Below are positions 35,281-45,890 of a stretch of DNA of 64,000 nucleotides, in pieces (the stretch's first letter is position 1; each line of letters opens with the position of its first letter). The notes under the pieces are model-generated. The model saw nothing but the letters and a program-made list of their open reading frames with translations, had not been told where the DNA came from and made no database searches. Position numbers and translations under genes: made by a program. Source of the stretch: Nyssa sinensis (Eukaryota > Streptophyta > Magnoliopsida > Cornales > Nyssaceae); assembly GCA_008638375.1 (NCBI GenBank), contig CM018051.1:28393344-28457343 (forward strand), given 5' to 3'.

Positions 35281-35880
35281 ACTGAATAAGTAACTGACTG
35301 ATAACGATTGAAGTCCAATGACTTAGGTTATAATCCTGATGACTGCTAAGCCTAATTTAAGAATAAAATAGCCCCGGATGAAACCCGATGAGAGGGCGAT
35401 AGGCTACTAGGTTATCTTAGGTAATCCGATAGACACCTAAGATGACGAATAAGACCTGAATGAATAAATTCTGATCTGTCTGTGATTGATGATGATTGTT
35501 CAGGATATACATGGTGATGCCTGACGTACTTGGAGGTTATCAGATTGTTTATGCAAGGAGACGACTGTAACAGTTGTGAGTAACCTGGAACTTCTGACTT
35601 GGTGTATGAGTACACCGTCTAGTTACTGTATTTTAAATATTGTACTGCACTGTTTTATCTGATACACTGATTTCATGCCCTTACTCAAATGCATGATTTT
35701 TACTCTGTCTGATTCCTCTGTTCTGCACTGAAATAAACCTATCACTGTTTTTACTGAAAGAACAACTGATTCTTGGTACCACCTCAGTCTTGAGCACTAT
35801 ATGAGCATACTGCACTGTTTAATCTGTGCATACTGTACTGTTTATTCTGTTATATTGTTCTGCTCTGCTCATTACTGATC

Positions 35881-36060
35881 TGTTCTGTTATTCTGATGTT
35901 TTAACTGATCTGTTCTGTTATTCTGATGTTTTAACTGATCTGTTCTGTTACTCTGATGTTTTAACTGACCTGTTCTGTTACTCTGATGTTTTAACTGACC
36001 TGTTCTGTTACTCTGATGTTTTAACTGATCTGTTCTGTCACTCTGATGTTTTGACTGTAC
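35881..36060. repeat. 30-bp minisatellite, six units
   Basis: Six back-to-back copies of a 30-bp unit (begins tgttctgttattctgatgtt) with a few substitutions. Because 30 is divisible by 3, the array is open in several frames and gives spurious 10-residue repeat proteins. Confidence 0.95.
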
Positions 36061-36189
36061 TCCTGTTTTTAAATACCGTTTCAAACGAACGTGTTTAACT
36101 AACTGTTATGTCTAATCTGTTCTGATCTGTTCTGTTGATCTGTCCTGACCTGTTCTGTTTGATCTGTCTGACCTGTTTTGTTTGATCTG

Positions 36190-36420
36190 TCTGATCTGTT
36201 CCGTCCTGATTTGTTATATCTGATCTGTTCCGTCCTGATCCGTCCTGATTTGTTATGTCTGATCTGTTCCATCCTGATCCGTCCTGATTTGTTATGTCTG
36301 ATCTGTTCCGTCCTGATCCGTCCTGATTTGTTATGTCTGATCTGTTCCGTCCTGATCCGTTCTGTTTCGTTATGTTTGATCTGTTCCGTCCTGATCCGTC
36401 CTGATTTGTTATGTTTGATA
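36190..36420. repeat. 39-bp minisatellite
   Basis: A unit of 39 bp built on 'ctgatctgttccgtcctgat' repeats, for example with starts at 36255 and 36294. Again divisible by 3, it gives a false 13-residue repeat frame on the minus strand. Confidence 0.9.
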
Positions 36421-37190
36421 TGTTCTGTCCTAATCCGTCCTGATTGATATTGTACCAGTTTGTTCCGTCCTGTTCAATTCCGATATGTCTTGTTCTGATA
36501 GATGTATTGTTCCGTTTTGTTCCGACATGTTCAGTTTCGATATGTCTTAATCTGATTGATGTATTGTTTCGTTTTGTTCCGTCATGTTCAGTTCCGATAT
36601 GACTTGTCCTGATTGATATTGTTTCATTTTGTTCCGTCATGTTCAGTTCTGATATGACTCGTCCTGATTGATATTGATTTGTTTCGTTCCGTTGATGATA
36701 TACTTGTATCCTTGATTGATATACTGTTTCCACTCAGTTCTGTCTTGTTTCGTTCCGTTGATGATATACCTGTATCTCTGGTTGACATATTGTTTCCGCT
36801 CTGTTCTGTTATGTTCCGTTTTATTTTATTCTGATTTGTCAAGTTTTATTCCGTTCTGTTCGGTTATGATTTGTTATGTTTTATTCCGTTCTGTTCGGTT
36901 ATGATTTGCTATGACTTATTCCGTTCTGTTCGGTTATGATTTGTTATGTTCTGTTCTATTATGTTTTATTGTGATCCGTTCTGACCTGTTCTATTTCGAC
37001 CCGTTTTATTCTGACCCGTTCCATTCCGACCTGCTTTGTTCTGATTTGTTGTCCTTTGCTTCATCCTGTTCTGATTTGTTATGTCCTGCTCTGCTCGGTT
37101 CTGCTCCGTTCTAACCTGTTGTGTTCTGTTCTGTACGGTTATACTTGATATAGTCTATCATGTTCTGTCTGTCCTGATCTGTTGTTTTAT
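36421..37190. repeat. Degenerate CTGTTC/CCGTT simple repeat
   Basis: About 770 bp composed almost entirely of short T-rich words (ctgtt, ccgtt, atgtt, ctgat). It probably represents decayed versions of the neighbouring minisatellites. There is no gene in it. Confidence 0.8.
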
Positions 37191-37819
37191 TTTGTGCAGT
37201 CCTGCTTTATTCTAATGAAACTGCATTTACAGTAGATTTATAAGACTGCTATTTTCAAAAACAACTGAACTACCCTTGTGCTTTGTAAACAAGAAATGGA
37301 TTTGAAACCCTTGACAGGGAACCTGTGTTACTCATTGGGCTTTTCGAAGCTCACCCCATTCCCTAACATTTTTCAGGAATGATATCAATTGGATCTGATG
37401 GCACTGATCTGTGGAGACTGGATTATTGAGGATTGATTCTGTTTAATCAGGTGAGTGATGTAATACGACTGACTTGACTGATATGTACTGAATATAGATA
37501 TGGCTCATGGTTTTAAACGGTACTCTAGAGATTATAGTTCTGCTCTGTTGTTATATGTCGAATTATAGATATGCTCTGAGGTTGAGTTGTTAGTTGTTGG
37601 ATTTTAGACTTGCTCTGTGTGATACATATCCTACGGTGGATACATGAGTTGCATTCCCGTGATAAAAAGAAAAAAAAAGTTTTAAATTCCGCTGCATCTG
37701 ACCCTACAGTCGGAGTGCAATTCACTGGAAAGTTCAGAAATTGCCTTCGGTTGGTCGCGTGGCGGCTAACTGGCATCACGTCCTCGACATCCGCGTAGGG
37801 TGGGGTTCGGGATGTGACA

Positions 37820-39529
37820 GAGATCTTCTCCCCCCCTATCTTTTTGTGCTTGCTATGGAAGTGCTCTGTTTGATTATCTAACAAAATTCAGCTACTCCTC
37901 AATTTAAATGCCATTGGACATGCCATAAGACTAAGCAGGCTCACCTTTACTTTGCTGATGATATTATGCTTTTCTGTCATGGTGATCTCCTTTCAGCCTC
38001 TATTCTTAAGGAAGGGCTTGACACTTTTGCTTCCTTCTCTGGTCTTCTTCACATGGCTCCAAAAGAATCATCTTCCTTTCTGGAGTGGATAGTAACCTCA
38101 AGCAACTTATTATTGATCATATTGGATTCCCTGAAGGGTCCCTTCCTATTTGGTACCTTGGAGTTCTCTTGATCTTTACTAAGCTGAAATTCCAGGATTG
38201 TAAAACCTTGGTTGACCCCATCAATGGGAAAATCACTCAGTAGTCTAGCAAATTCTTATCCTACGCGGTCGGCTTCAGCTGATCAAATCAGTGCTTTTTA
38301 GCATTCAGGTCTTTTGGTCTTCTCATTTCATTCTCCCTAAGAAGGTGATTAATCAAGTCGACCAAGCCATGAGATCTTTTCTTTGGAGCGGCAACCATCT
38401 TATTCATTCCAGATCCAAAGTCGCTTGGGATGACATTACCTGTCCTAAAGATAAAGGAGGGCTTGGGATAAAGAAGCTCTATGATTGGAACAAAGCAGCT
38501 TTGGGGAAGCTTATATGGACTATGTTTCAAAACCCATCCAATTCTCCTTGGGTTCTCTGGATTCGCAGCAATATCCTTAAAGGTAAAACCTTCTGGGAGG
38601 TCAAGTGTCCCCAATCCTGCTCATGGGCTTGGAGGAAAATGCTTAAATTCAGGCCATTGTTTAAGCCGTACATTAGAATCTCTATTGGGAATGTCCAGTT
38701 TGCTTCTCTCTGGTTTGACTACTGGCTCCCCAATGGCTCTATATATGACAACATGGGAGAAAGGGTTATCTATGATTCAGGTCTTGGGAGATATGCTAAA
38801 GTTGGTTCTATCATTCTGGATCATCATTGGAATTGGCCTCCTGCTAACTCTCCTCATCTGCTTGAACTTAAACATGGCATGCCTACAAACCTTCTTCCTC
38901 TACCCTTTCAGGAAGACAAGGCGATTTGGACCCCCTCTTCCAATGGGGATTTCTCCATCAGTTCAGCTTAGGATACCCTGAGGAGTCGTAACCCCCAGGT
39001 CCACTGGTGGAAGCTTATTTGGCATCCAAAAGCTATTCCCCGTGTTGGATTTATTCTATGGTTGGCTATTCGTCAGAGTTTACGTACCAAGGATCTCCTC
39101 TTCTATTCTCCGCCTGGCCATGATCCTAGATGCCTTTTTTGCTTAAGGGAGAACGAGACTCACAGCCATCTTTTCTTTTCGTGTCCCTTTTCCTCCAACA
39201 TATGGTCCTATTTGCTTTCCAAAAATGGATTTCAAAGCCCAACTAGAGACTGGCAGCAGATTGTTCTTTGGGCCAGCAACATATTCAAAGGCAAAAAATT
39301 CTCCTCAATTATAGGCAAGCTTACCCTAGCTTGCACGGTCTATAACATTTGGCGTGAAAGAAATAGCAGATTATTCACCATGGCTAAGAAAAACCCTCAG
39401 GCTATCATAGCTCAAACCCAAGATATGATCCGAGGCAAGCTCACTACCTCTAAAGGGATTGTGAACTCAAACTCCAATAGGCATCTTCAGTGTATTTGGT
39501 CTCTCCCAAGTAGCATTTTTAAAGAGTAA
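37820..39529 (+). pseudogene. LINE-A ORF2, 3' part: RT active site and zf-RVT
   Basis: Resumes after the LTR with the LLPPYLFVLAMEVL segment and an intact FADD box (YFADDIMLF, near 37955). It then passes the RT 3' region (FLWSGNHLIHS, KVAWDDITCP, frame 38291-38971) and the C-terminal zinc-binding motif CLFCLRENETHSHLFFSC (about 39129-39182), and stops at 39529. Frameshifts lie around 38100-38290 and a TGG-to-TAG stop near 38970. Together with 30079-32027 this is one broken ORF2. Confidence 0.88.
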
Positions 39530-39569
39530 CGTCTGTATGTTTTCTTTTTGTAGCTATGGGACGGGTGCT

Positions 39570-39585
39570 CTTCTGCCTGTAGAAG
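39570..39585 (+). other. LINE-A 3' UTR hairpin
   Basis: CTTCTGCCTGTAGAAG, a 5-bp stem with a 6-base loop. It is followed about 30 bases later by a second small stem (GAGGG-TATG-CCCTC, near 39610). The pair lies about 90 bases before the poly(A). Confidence 0.6.
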
Positions 39586-39695
39586 GCCTCCCTTCCCTCT
39601 AGCTTGTTCGAGGGTATGCCCTCTTGATCTTGTATTTTCTTTTCTTCTATATAATTCATTTACCCACCAAAAAAAAAAGATAAATAATTGATATA

Positions 39696-39881
39696 AATTC
39701 TAACCCTATGTCTGGAGTTTGTAGTATTGTACTTGACAGTCCTTTTATTGCATGACACTGATTAGAAAATTTTTTTTTTAGGCGGGTGGCGGGGAGCACT
39801 TGGCTTGGCATTTCATATTTCTTGTGATTAAGATGTCATGGTGCTTAAACATTTTGTACTTGAGAAGAGTATCAAATGACA
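39696..39881 (+). other. Right flank of the LINE-A target, non-coding
   Basis: Continues the sequence left at 27216 after removal of the LINE and one TSD. It is AT-rich, with a T-run ending in 'ag' at about 39780 that could be an intron 3' end. I see no convincing exon after it. At about 39882 LINE RT sequence begins. Confidence 0.4.
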
Positions 39882-40299
39882 TATGCTGTTTTGCCATACG
39901 AATCCTCATTCAGTCTCCATTCACAAGGACTGTCTTGCCTTGTTTTCCTCCTTCTCAGGCCTTAGTCCCAACACCGCTAAAAGAAACCTCTACCTATTTG
40001 GTATGAACGATATTGTTAAGCGTGCTATCATCTCTATCATTATTTTTCAAGAAGGTTCTCTCCCGATCCACTACCTGGGGGTTTCGCTTATCACCACTAA
40101 GCTTAAGGCCGTTGACTACAAAGCTTTAGTTGACAGAATCATTGCTCGGATTTGCACTTGGACTAATAAATTTCTATCTTATGCTGGGAAGGTGCAGCTC
40201 ATCAAGTCGGTCTTATTCAGTATTCAGGTCTACTAGTCTTCCCTTTTTATTCTTCCTAAAAAAGTTATTTTCCAAATTTAGCAGGCTATGAGATCCTTT
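39882..40299 (+). pseudogene. LINE RT fragment, first part (continues at 41300)
   Basis: Starts just after the RT active-site region (LFCHTNPHSVSIHKD) and reads HYLGVSLITTKLKAV, LIKSVLFSIQVY, ILPKKVIFQI and AMRSF. It is interrupted after 40299 by a minus-strand LINE-A insertion with a 14-bp TSD. The reading resumes with MRSFLWIGNHL at 41302. Confidence 0.8.
40286..40299. repeat. 14-bp TSD CTATGAGATCCTTT (right copy 41300-41313)
   Basis: Identical 14-mers flank the inserted LINE-A end. Removing the insert and one copy restores the RT frame around AMRSFLW. Confidence 0.93.
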
Positions 40300-41299
40300 T
40301 GTTTCTTTTTTTTTTATGCGTAAATAACTGCATTAAAGGAGAAAAATTACAAGATCAAGGGGGAATACCCTCGAAGCAAAAAGGAAAAAAAAATAAACAA
40401 GATCGAGAGAGCAAACCCTCAAGCAAGCTAGAGGGAAGGGAGGGCTTCTATAGGCAGAAGAGCTCCTGTCCCAAAGCTAAACCTAATACATATTAAAAAT
40501 GCTATTTGGGAGAGACCAGATACATTGTAGAAGATGATTTGATTCAGAGAATGTAACCCCTTTAAAGGAAGTGAGTCTGCCGCAGATCATGTCTTAGGTT
40601 TGGGCTATGACAGCCTACGGATTTTTTTTTAAGCTGGTGAACAAACGACTATTCCTTTCTTTCCAAATGTTATAAATCGTGCAAGCTAGAGTGAGTTTTC
40701 CTATGATAGAGGAGAACTAGTTGCCTTTGAAGGTGTTGATAGCCCAAAGAATGCTCTGCTGCCAATCCCCAAGGGGGCATTGAAATCCACTTTTGGAGAG
40801 CAAATGAGACCATATGTGGGAAGTGAAAGTACAAGAGAAGAAGAGGTGATTATGACTCTCATTTTCTTGCAAACAAAATAGACATTTGGGGTCATGGCCA
40901 ACATTTGAAGAATAGAGGCGGTCCTTGGTTCTGAGACTATTCCGTATGGCCATCCATAGAGTAAATCCTATGCAGGGAATGACTTTGGAATGCCAAGCAA
41001 GCTTCCACCATAGAATCTGGGGATTGCGGCTTTTTAGGGTATTCCAAGCTGAACGGATAAAGAAGTCCCCATTAGAGGAAGGCATCCAAATGGCTTTATC
41101 TGCACAATAGGGGACTGGATGAAGATCTGACGGCATGCCATTTTTTAACTCAATCAAATGGAGGGAGTTGGCTATAAGCCAGTGCCATTGATTGTCCAGA
41201 ATGATAGATCCAACTTTAGCATATCTCCCAAGGCCCGAATCATATATAACCCTTTCCCCCATGTTGACATAAGTGGGCCCAGAAGGAAGCCAATAGTCA
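40300..41299 (-). mobile_element. 5'-truncated LINE-A insertion (1.0 kb)
   Basis: The poly(A) tail is at the low-coordinate side (T-run about 40305-40315). On the minus strand it encodes the ORF2 C-terminus from DYWLPSG through GRYAKVGSIILD, WKLAWHSKVIP and CLFCLQENESHNHLFFSC (zf-RVT). The 3' UTR hairpin is at 40460-40445 and part of the 3' UTR tail is duplicated (40340-40440). It sits inside another LINE, flanked by a 14-bp TSD. Confidence 0.9.
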
Positions 41300-41633
41300 C
41301 TATGAGATCCTTTCTTTGGATTGGAAACCATCTCAAGACTTCTGGTTCTAAAGTTGCTTGGAAGGATATTACTTGTCCCAAAAATGGAGGCGGCCTTGGC
41401 CTTAAAAAGCTTGAGGAACGGAACAAGGCTGCTTTTGGGAAACTGATATGGTTGGTTTGCCAACTCTCCTCCTCCTCCCCTTGGGTTCTCTAGATCCGCT
41501 CCAAAATCCTCAAAAGGTGCAATATTTAGGAAGTTGCTTGTCCCTCGTCTTGGAGGAAAATTCTTAAGTTTCGTCCTACCTTCAAGCCGTACATTAAAAC
41601 TCTTATTGGTAATGGGCTGCTTTTGAAGTGAAC
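41300..41633 (+). pseudogene. LINE RT fragment, second part
   Basis: Continues 39882-40299: MRSFLWIGNHLKTSGSKVAW, then LGLKKLEERNKAAFGKLIW, then FKPYIKTLIGNG. It ends at 41633 where the gypsy-S LTR begins. Confidence 0.8.
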
Positions 41634-42060
41634 CCGTAAAATTGAAATCCCTTGATCCCACGATCAAATTGAAACTTACCCAAGAAAGCAAGAATCAAGC
41701 CAAGACGATCTAGACCCATTGAAAACTTGTTTCAAGAACCTACATTTGATGAGAACGCCACAAAGGGTATGCCTTTGATAAGTTCATAGTTCATTCAAGA
41801 ACAAGAAGAGAAAACTGAAAAGTTCTCTATGCAAAAAGCTTCATTCACGTTCGTAGCCTCCAAATTGCGGCTACAAGTTATTTTTAAAACCCTAGGGCCG
41901 AATAAGGCCTACATCAAATAAAAGACAGAGGCTGAACATCTTCAGTCCCAAAACGTCCTAAACTACTGACTAAAACTAATAAAAGAAATCCACTAAATGA
42001 GTTAAATAGGCCCAAACTCCTACAACCGCAAAAACATAAAATAGGCCCACACGCCTATAC
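41634..42060 (-). repeat. gypsy-S 3' LTR
   Basis: The left boundary TGAAGTGAACCCG is the LTR 3' terminus by comparison with 51316 and 24503. The right boundary is not fixed, because every copy here is preceded by pol sequence. The pol stop is at 42061-42063, and the LTR could start anywhere up to about 42110, where the purine-rich 'agagggtggcgg' ends. The content (aaaccctagggccgaataagg and onward) is repeated at 24503, 51316 and 443-690. Confidence 0.75.
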
Positions 42061-44256
42061 TTAACAAAATAAAAAGTCTATATGAAACCAGTAGGGTATG
42101 CCGCCACCCTCTATAGCTTGTATCACATAGACTAAAGTTGGTTCTTCTTCTTTCAAGCCCATCGTGAATGTTGGGGACTTGCTCGATAATTCGGCCGAAG
42201 TGGATTGCACCAATCCTTGCATTGCTTCCTTGATCTTCTTAGCTCTCGACCTTGTGATTGGCCCATCTGGAACTTGTAAAGGATCTTTAAGACTTGGTCC
42301 ACCATGGTGCCTATCATTCCCTCTCTCCTGAAAAGGATTCAACCGCAAATCGTCACATACATCAAAGGGAGAGAGATCAGAAACATTAAAAGTAGCAGAA
42401 ACATTATACTCACTTGGAAGATCCACTTTATAAGCATTATCATTAATTTTCTCAAGGATTTGGAAAGGTGCATCTCCTCGAGGATGCAATTTAGTTCTTC
42501 TATGGGCTGGGAATCTTTCTTTGCATATGTGAACCCAAACCCAATCTCCAGGTTCGAAGATGACACGCCTTCACCCTTTGTTGGCTTGGGAAGCAAACTT
42601 TTCATTCTTCTGTGCAATTTGAAGCCGTACCCTTTCATGAATCGACTTCACCAATTCGGCCTTCCTGTGTCCATCCAAGCTACTCTTGTCATCAATGGGT
42701 AAAGGCATCAAATCAAAAGGAGTAAGTGGATTAAAACAATAAACAATTTCGAAGGGAGAATACGAAGTAGTAGTATGCATAGTCCTATCATATTCAAACT
42801 CTATAAATGGCAAACAGTCCTCCCAAGTTTTTAAATTCTTTTGAATGACAGTGCGTAAGAGTTGAGTTAGAGTCCTGTTGACTACTTCAGTCTGTCCGTC
42901 TGTTTGTGGATGACAAGTAGTGGAAATAAAAAGCTTGGTACCTAATTTTCTCCACAAAACCTTCCAAAAGTAGCTATGGAACTTAACATCCCTATCGGAA
43001 ACAATACTCCTAGGAACACCATGGAGTCGCACGATTTCCTTGAAAAACAAATCAGCTATGTTTGTGGCATCATCTGTTTTATGGCATGGTATGAAATGTG
43101 CCATTTTACTAAATCTGTCCACTACCACAAAAATAGAATCTCTACCCCTTTTTGTCCTAGGCAGCCCCAAAACAAAGTCCATAGATATGTCTACCCATGG
43201 CTCACTTGGAACGGGTAAGGGTGTATACAACCCATGTGGTAAAACCTTAGATTTGGCCTTTTTACATGTGATGCAGCTACCACAGATTCGAGTGACGTCT
43301 CTTCACATCCTAGGCCAAAAGAAATGTTCATGTAAAATTTCTAAGGTTTTCCTGACACCAAAGGGCCCCATTAATCCTCCACCATGTGCCTCACGCACCA
43401 ATAATTCACGCATTGAATAGTTTGGCACACCCAATTTGCTTTCTTTAAACAAATAACCATCATGCTTGTAAAACTTACCAAATCTCGCTTTATCACACGC
43501 CATATACACATCAGAAAAATCAGCGTCATTAGCATACATGTCTTTCACATATTCAAACCCAAGCATTTTAGCACTCATAGAAGCAAGAAGTACAAACCTC
43601 CATGATAAAGCAATAGCAACAATGTTCTCCTTACCTTGCTTGTAACGGATGACAGAAGAAAAGGTCTCGATGTATTCCATCCATCTAGCATGTCTCTTTT
43701 TTAATTTACCTTGACCTTTTAGATGCTTCAATGATTCATGAACAATGTGGATCACAAACACCTTAGGCCAAAGGTAGTGCTGCCACATCTCTAGAGCGCG
43801 AACAAGAGCATAAAGTTCTTTGTCATAAGTGGGATAATTCAGGGCCCCCCCATTTAGCTTCTCGCTAAAAAAGGTGATGGGTCGCCTATCCTGCGTCAAA
43901 ATGGCTCCAATTCTTATTCCTGAGGCATCACATTCAATCTCAAAAGTTTTGTTAAAATCAGGTAATGCTAACACAGGTGCAGAACATAATCTTTCTTTAA
44001 TAATAGCAAATGCATTCACTTGTTCAATCCCCTAATGAAACCCAACATTCTTCTTAACTATTTCAGTGAGTGGTGTAGCAATGGTGCTAAAATCCTTAAC
44101 AAAACGCCTATAAAAACTAGCTAAACCATGAAAGCTTCTTACCTTAGCGATGCCTTTAGGCGTTGGCCACTCCTTGATGGCCTTGACTTTTTCTTCATCC
44201 ACCTCAATACCTTTTGTACTAACAACATAACCAAGAAAAATAATTTTTTCCATACA
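42061..44256 (-). pseudogene. gypsy-S pol 3' half: RT end, RNase H, integrase, C-terminus
   Basis: 44253-44032 is the RT thumb ([20 protein letters not shown]). 44019-43303 is RNase H (CDASG present; the ADALS motif reads AIALS, losing a catalytic Asp), then the integrase zinc-binding domain. 43230-42571 is the integrase core with all three catalytic positions visible ([16 protein letters not shown]). 42489-42061 is a GPF-like region (PFQILEKINDNAYKV) and the conserved RAKKIKEAMQGLVQ tail. Frameshifts separate these blocks. Confidence 0.88.
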
Positions 44257-44261
44257 AAATA
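44257..44261. repeat. TSD AAATA of the solo LTR (right copy 47770-47774)
   Basis: AAATA on both sides. Excision restores 'ccatacaaaatatacatttc', the expected RT coding sequence (compare 54285-54310 on the plus strand). Confidence 0.95.
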
Positions 44262-45061
44262 TGTAGTGACTTGAAAAAAAAAATAATAATAATAAAATAA
44301 AATATAAGGAATATAAAATGGGACCCGAACGATATCCAATATTGGTAAATAAATAATTAAATTGAGCCTCGACTTTATATCAAATTTACTAGCATTTTAT
44401 AATATTTTGTGGCATAAAAAATATTTATAAAATATTTAATATGGTAAGTTAAAAAAAAAAAATTAGAAGATAAGAATAGGGGGTTACGGTTTAAAGAGGG
44501 AAGAAATCGTGAGATAGAAAAAAAAAAGGGGAAACAGGGGAGGTTGCGTGAAAACAGGGGGAAGAAAAGAAAAAGAGAGAAAGAAGAAAAGAGAAAGGGT
44601 GCTGAAGGGCAGTGGTCACGACTGAGAGAGGGAGCAGCCGAGAGATAGGAAGGTTTTTGGGGATCCTAGCGTGTCACCATGAAGATCGGAGACTCAGGCA
44701 CCTCCGGCAGCATCTCCGGCATCTTCAGTCGCCCCTACGATTGTGGGAGCATACAAGGTGTTCAATATCCTTTCTAGGGAGATGATCGAACCATGTTCTG
44801 CGACTGCCGACCCAACCGTCAACCCCGAAAGTACAGCAGCGTGTTGGTACAGAAAAATCTGATTCAACCGAACCAGTAGCAAAACGGTGCAGATTGTTAG
44901 GGTCTCTTGATTCAGGTAGGGGATTCTGATACATCTTGTAGCAAATGATGGCAGCATGTTGGTGTTGGGTTGTTCCAATTAAGTAGCGATGCAGAGATAT
45001 GTAAATAAATATATGTGTGTATTGGCGTAGCGGTGTGACAGGAAAAGGGAGCTGCAGCAGG

Positions 45062-45065
<4 letters not shown>

Positions 45066-45106
<41 letters not shown>
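45066..45106. repeat. (TA)n microsatellite
   Basis: About 20 perfect TA dinucleotides. Confidence 0.95.
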
Positions 45107-45107
<1 letters not shown>

Positions 45108-45639
45108 GCGTGTTGGTGTTGGTATGTGGATTGGGTTTTGAATTTGCTTGCCGTAAGTAGAGCTGCTAATTTGGGATTTGTTATAGGAAAATATGATGCT
45201 GCGATTTTGTGAGGGTTCCTCGGTTTCTGCCGTTTTCGGTTGCAAACAGGGATGATATATATCTGTGTGGATATATCTGTGTAGCGCTGGAAGCAGTTGC
45301 GATTTTTCTTGTTGTGGCTCGAAACTGTGTGGATATGTACGTGTGTATGTAGCGATATAGCGGTGCAGAAATAAATAATTCTTGGCAGTTGTATAGATTG
45401 ATTTGTTATGGTTAAATTGATGGAAATGGAGGATCCCTAGCAGTAGCGCAGTAGCAACAAGTATGGACGATGCAGAACTTGGTTAATTTAGCAAATATTC
45501 AGAATTGAGGAGATAAGTGATTGGGTTTGGGAGTGAAATGGCAGTAGCGGCGCAGCCGTGTAGCGGTGCAATTTGTTGGGATTTCCTGTTCAGGTTGTGG
45601 ATCCTAATATAGCTTGGAACTGCGTGTGTGGATGTTGCA

Positions 45640-45890
45640 ATTTTGTGGAGATGGAGATAGATTCTCCGGTGGCTAACATGTTACTGGCAATATTTGTTAA
45701 ATGCCGCTGCTTGGCTGATGTGCGTAAGTTGTTTGCTACTGTAGCCAAACTGATTTGGTGATTTGGAATGGAATGATTCAGGAGATGTCCTTATGTTGAT
45801 ATCTTAGGAATTTTTCTAGAGGTTGCTTGATGAGAAATGACACCTAATGCAGTAACACTGGTTATTAGCATTATTGCGTTGGCTATTGTT
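45640..45890 (+). pseudogene. Captured pentatricopeptide-repeat (PPR) gene fragment
   Basis: Reads EIDSPVANMLLAIFVKCRCL and then DVRKLFATVAK. After one frameshift near 45748 it gives TDLVIWNGMI, and after another (near 45840) TPNAVTLV. This is the PLS-type PPR pattern (ANALLAMYxKCG...ARKLF...DLVxWNxMI...PNxVTL). PPR proteins bind organellar RNA. The scrap covers about two motifs and cannot be functional. Homology is judged by eye. Confidence 0.7.

Larger units (their letters stand above)
32028..37819 (+). mobile_element. Giant solo LTR, 5.8 kb (TGTAACACCCCGAC...GGGATGTGACA)
   Basis: TG...CA termini and a perfect 5-bp TSD inside a LINE ORF. I find no second LTR, PBS or coding domain, so it is best read as a solo LTR of unusual length. 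Internal structure in order: an antisense tRNA-like module (32440-32520); a plain region; about nine diverged units of roughly 135 bp ending in 'cccct' (34100-35280); a 30-bp minisatellite (35881-36060); a 39-bp minisatellite (36190-36420); and about 700 bp of degenerate CTGTTC/CCGTT pentamers. It is related to the LTR starting at 60565. The clade is uncertain. Confidence 0.9.
27235..39677 (+). mobile_element. Full-length LINE-A retrotransposon, interrupted by a solo LTR
   Basis: Bounded by an 18-bp TSD. It starts 'cgtaagggagagcc', has about 80 bases of 5' UTR, ORF1 27317-30082, ORF2 from 30079, a 3' UTR with hairpin, and a poly(A) at 39669-39677. A 5.8-kb LTR sits inside ORF2 at 32028-37819. 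Without it the LINE is about 6.6 kb, a normal full length for plant L1 elements. It is the reference copy for LINE-A here. The clean TSD and the long open ORF1 make it one of the younger insertions. Confidence 0.93.

Noticed and set aside
35881..36060. Regular repeats considered as a CRISPR array
   Set aside because: Units are directly adjacent with no spacers, and the context is a plant LTR.
36095..36733. Open frame of 212 codons on the minus strand (Asp/Gly/Ser/Arg/Asn/Thr repeats) and a 90-codon plus-strand frame at 35826
   Set aside because: Both are translations of the 30-bp and 39-bp minisatellites. Unit lengths divisible by three keep frames open. There is no non-repeat domain.
40717..41691. 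324-codon minus-strand open frame as one protein
   Set aside because: It is a chimera: gypsy-S LTR, antisense of a plus-strand LINE piece, and the LINE-A C-terminus fused by chance across the 41300 junction.
44694..44978. Minus-strand open frame of 94 codons in the 3.5-kb LTR as a gene
   Set aside because: No motif, and antisense to the LTR. Nothing supports coding beyond the absence of stops.
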